Assembly (NCBI GenBank): GCA_017652345.1
Contig: JAGCBE010000480.1
Location: forward strand, 1 to 6,997
DNA length: 6,997 bases
Reading direction: 5' to 3'
Origin: Methanobrevibacter sp.
GTDB taxonomy: Archaea > Methanobacteriota > Methanobacteria > Methanobacteriales > Methanobacteriaceae
Under the pieces are notes generated by a model. The model was given only the letters and a program-made list of their open reading frames with translations. It did not search any database and had not been told where the DNA came from. Both the position numbers and the translations under genes were made by a program. Positions 4,730-6,997 of this stretch are shown in pieces. Numbering within the stretch: the stretch's first letter is position 1; each line of letters opens with the position of its first letter.

Positions 4730-6997
4730 TTAAGAGTGTTTAACTTCTACATATCCATTATCTACATCACGGTCGAAGGTGTCGAAGGATTCTGAAACTG
4801 GTTTCATCGGGCTATAAACATGGAACTCATGAACCATTTGAACGATGAAGTTATCCGTAAGACCTGATGTATCATAGAAAATACGGTTGTAATTTCCGAA
4901 ACCTTCATTTCGTCCAATATAACGTAAATATTCATCTGCAATCAAGTCAATCCTATTCTGTACCTCAGGAACAAGTTTATCATAAGGAACACCAGTACGA
5001 GAGAAACCAACAATTTTACGAATAACAAGGTCAGGAACAGTAAACAACCTATCAAGCGAATACGGCAAGAATTGCGAATTTTGAGAACGAAAAGCAAAAC
5101 CACCATTTGCAAGATTATTGACTACCTTCTTGTTGAAGTACTGAGGAACAAAACCAAACACAGAATTTTCCTGAAGGTTATTCAAATAGTAGAAACGTGA
5201 ACAAACCTCATAATCAGTTAATGGCTCCTTTCCTAATGAATCATAGAAGGCATTATAAAAATCATAACGGTTAACCATACCAACACGACCAGACTGGACA
5301 TAACCACCAAACGGAACAATACAGAAGTATTGAACAACAATACCAGAATTTGGAGTTTCAAATTTCAAGAATTCACCTTCATCGAACTTACGAGCTTTAC
5401 CAGCATACTCACCCAAATAACCTTCTGCAGTTTCAGCAGTAGAAAATTGCTCTTCGACGTTAATTGTAAAATCATTGTCACCAAGAACAAGAGATTCAGG
5501 AAGAGGACTACCAAGGTTATGAGCCTTAAGATATTCATCTATTCGGGAGCCAAGAACAGAGTTTTTATTAACTAAATGATAAATACGGTCAAGCAATTTC
5601 AAACCAAGACCACCAGATTTTCCAAGATGATTTTGCTCTAAATCTCCGTAAACAGTATATTGAGTAACACCAGCATTACGAACCTCATTTGGGGAAGCAT
5701 TATTTACATGAATATCAACCTGATTAGCATCAGTAGCAGTAACATCATTTAAAATATCCTCAGTTGCAACCGTTATGTTATCAACAGGCAAAGAATATGT
5801 ACAATTTGCCAAATCATTAAGGAAGGTAGCAAAATTACGTCTAATTTCACGAGTACTAAAAGAGAAATTATCTACAGTAATAGAGTCATAATCATAGCAA
5901 TCGTTTAAATCTTTGCCAAAATCATAGAAAGTATGAATCAACTTGAAAGCATTAGTTTCTTCCCAGACAACATTTCTACCTGGATTGTATTGCTCAAACC
6001 AAACTTTGTAATACGCAAGCAAAGAAAGGAAATCAACAGGAACGTTTTTAACACCAAAATTAATACGGTCAGTGTTGAAAATCTTAAAGAGCCTACGACC
6101 TAAACGAGTTAGTTTAATACAAAAAACAAAGTCACGTTTGTGAAATGTAACAGGCATAAACTCATTATCTTCTCCGACAAATTGACCAACTGTAAAATCT
6201 TCATCATCTTTAATATTAAAGATAAAATCTGCATTCTCTAAAGTAATACGCTCAGAGAAAAATGGCACTTCGTAAGACTGCACATTATCCAAAAAAGCTG
6301 CATCAGTACCACCAAAAACATTTAACAAGTCCGAAGGAACAAGACTAATACGATTACGATGGTCACGATAAAACTGCAAGTCAGCAAACATAGGAAACGC
6401 AGGAGTACCGTTATTACTTGCACCGTAATTGGTACCAAGATAATTTAATTTATGACCAAAATTATCAACAAAAAGTTGATTAAAAGGTGAATTGGTACCA
6501 GAAGGATCAGAAAGTAAATACTGCGCAATATAAAGACGATTTGCAAGTGCATACTCGCTAAAATCACCTTCTACATCAATGTCATAAGGGTTAAATAAAT
6601 CAAGATATTCTTCATCGTAAGGAATAGAAGCAACTTCATGGAAATTACAAAAAACACCAATCTTAAAGAAAAGATTGTTCATGGGATTTTGATTATTCTT
6701 CGAAGCAATATAAGAACAATTTGCAATAAAGTTGAAAAGACGTGAATTTGTGATAGTATTCGCCTGAGTAGGTATATAAGTACGGACACCTGAGGAAATA
6801 GCCTTACCAGACTGGAAGTTATCATAACCGAGAAAAATATCACGGTATGGCACAAAAGCAGTACGTTGCTTTACATTGATACGTCCGAAAGTCGGAACTG
6901 GCAAAGGTGCAAGCCTAATAAATGAACGAGAGTTAAGGGTTAATTTACTGTCTGCAACAATATTTTGCAAAATAGTTGGTTGACAAAAGCCAAAATC
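4730..6997 (-). CDS. Major capsid protein (VP1-like), codons 29-783, open at the window end
   Basis: This is the shell-forming jelly-roll protein of the icosahedral capsid. The window breaks the gene: codons 29-783 lie here, and codons 1-28 come from 225-142 once the circle is closed (codons 29-75 are present at both ends). The region about 57-90 of the full protein (LAPLPVPTFGRINVK...FVPYRDIFLGYDN) is the conserved early segment of microvirus capsid proteins, which places the DNA just after a 'PVPT' element. The C-terminal part (VVQYFCIVPFGGYVQSGR; DFYNAFYDSLG) also has the family look. At 783 aa it is much longer than phiX174 F (about 427) or gokushovirus VP1 (about 530-570), so it must carry large surface insertions. 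I cannot place them without alignment. The stop (4732-4730) is 11 bp before the pilot ATG. No internal promoter or terminator is visible, so expression from the rep promoter is inferred. Confidence 0.93.
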   Translation of the reverse strand, partial: DFGFCQPTILQNIVADSKLTLNSRSFIRLAPLPVPTFGRINVKQRTAFVPYRDIFLGYDNFQSGKAISSGVRTYIPTQANTITNSRLFNFIANCSYIASKNNQNPMNNLFFKIGVFCNFHEVASIPYDEEYLDLFNPYDIDVEGDFSEYALANRLYIAQYLLSDPSGTNSPFNQLFVDNFGHKLNYLGTNYGASNNGTPAFPMFADLQFYRDHRNRISLVPSDLLNVFGGTDAAFLDNVQSYEVPFFSERITLENADFIFNIKDDEDFTVGQFVGEDNEFMPVTFHKRDFVFCIKLTRLGRRLFKIFNTDRINFGVKNVPVDFLSLLAYYKVWFEQYNPGRNVVWEETNAFKLIHTFYDFGKDLNDCYDYDSITVDNFSFSTREIRRNFATFLNDLANCTYSLPVDNITVATEDILNDVTATDANQVDIHVNNASPNEVRNAGVTQYTVYGDLEQNHLGKSGGLGLKLLDRIYHLVNKNSVLGSRIDEYLKAHNLGSPLPESLVLGDNDFTINVEEQFSTAETAEGYLGEYAGKARKFDEGEFLKFETPNSGIVVQYFCIVPFGGYVQSGRVGMVNRYDFYNAFYDSLGKEPLTDYEVCSRFYYLNNLQENSVFGFVPQYFNKKVVNNLANGGFAFRSQNSQFLPYSLDRLFTVPDLVIRKIVGFSRTGVPYDKLVPEVQNRIDLIADEYLRYIGRNEGFGNYNRIFYDTSGLTDNFIVQMVHEFHVYSPMKPVSESFDTFDRDVDNGYVEVKHS
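6857..6997. repeat. Right copy of the 141-bp terminal direct repeat (circular-genome overlap)
   Basis: This is identical to bases 1-141 and lies within codons 29-75 of the capsid gene. It is redundant with the left copy and should be removed when the genome is circularised to 6856 bp. Confidence 0.95.

Overview
The window looks like the complete circular genome of a small single-stranded DNA phage of the Microviridae, opened inside its capsid gene. Bases 1-141 are repeated exactly at 6857-6997, so the closed molecule would be 6856 bp. All credible genes are on the minus strand. Three products are recognisable from their own sequence: a HUH replication initiator (VP4/Rep-like), a major capsid protein (VP1-like) and a DNA pilot/minor capsid protein (VP2-like). 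The low GC content, the lack of Shine-Dalgarno sequences, and two promoters matching the Bacteroidetes pattern (TTTG-like box, about 20-22 bp, TAnnTTTG) point to a Bacteroidetes host. The large Rep and very large capsid protein suggest an Alpavirinae-like or related Bacteroidetes microvirus lineage. That placement is inference, because no alignment or tree could be run. Layout, read in the direction of transcription (descending coordinates): a promoter at 2373-2406 drives rep (2356-560). Rep is followed after 2 bp by a 106-aa gene (557-237), after 11 bp by the capsid gene (from 225 down through 1, continuing across the circle junction to 4730), and after 11 bp by the pilot protein gene (4718-3777). 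A strong intrinsic terminator (3755-3711) closes this replication and structural operon. A second promoter (3714-3683) follows at once and drives three tightly packed small genes of 52, 70 and 82 aa (3638-3480, 3477-3265, 3261-3013). The 52-aa gene is easily missed because of its size. The rest, 3012-2357, is a 656-bp gene-free region, very long for so compact a genome. It is dominated by one giant imperfect palindrome (2604-3011) that can fold nearly end to end into a single hairpin, followed by smaller inverted repeats just upstream of the rep promoter. The two most interesting points are these. First, every transition-type mismatch in the giant hairpin becomes a G-U/G-T wobble on the minus strand (transcript and presumed virion strand) and none does so on the plus strand. 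This suggests the fold is conserved in single-stranded DNA or RNA. Second, the 70-aa protein is strongly acidic, has an N-terminal cysteine cluster and ends in DDDLPF, which matches the C-terminal tip of bacterial single-stranded DNA-binding protein (SSB). It may therefore mimic SSB and recruit or block host SSB-interacting replication and repair enzymes. No integrase, no recognisable lysis gene, no tRNA and no CRISPR array is visible.
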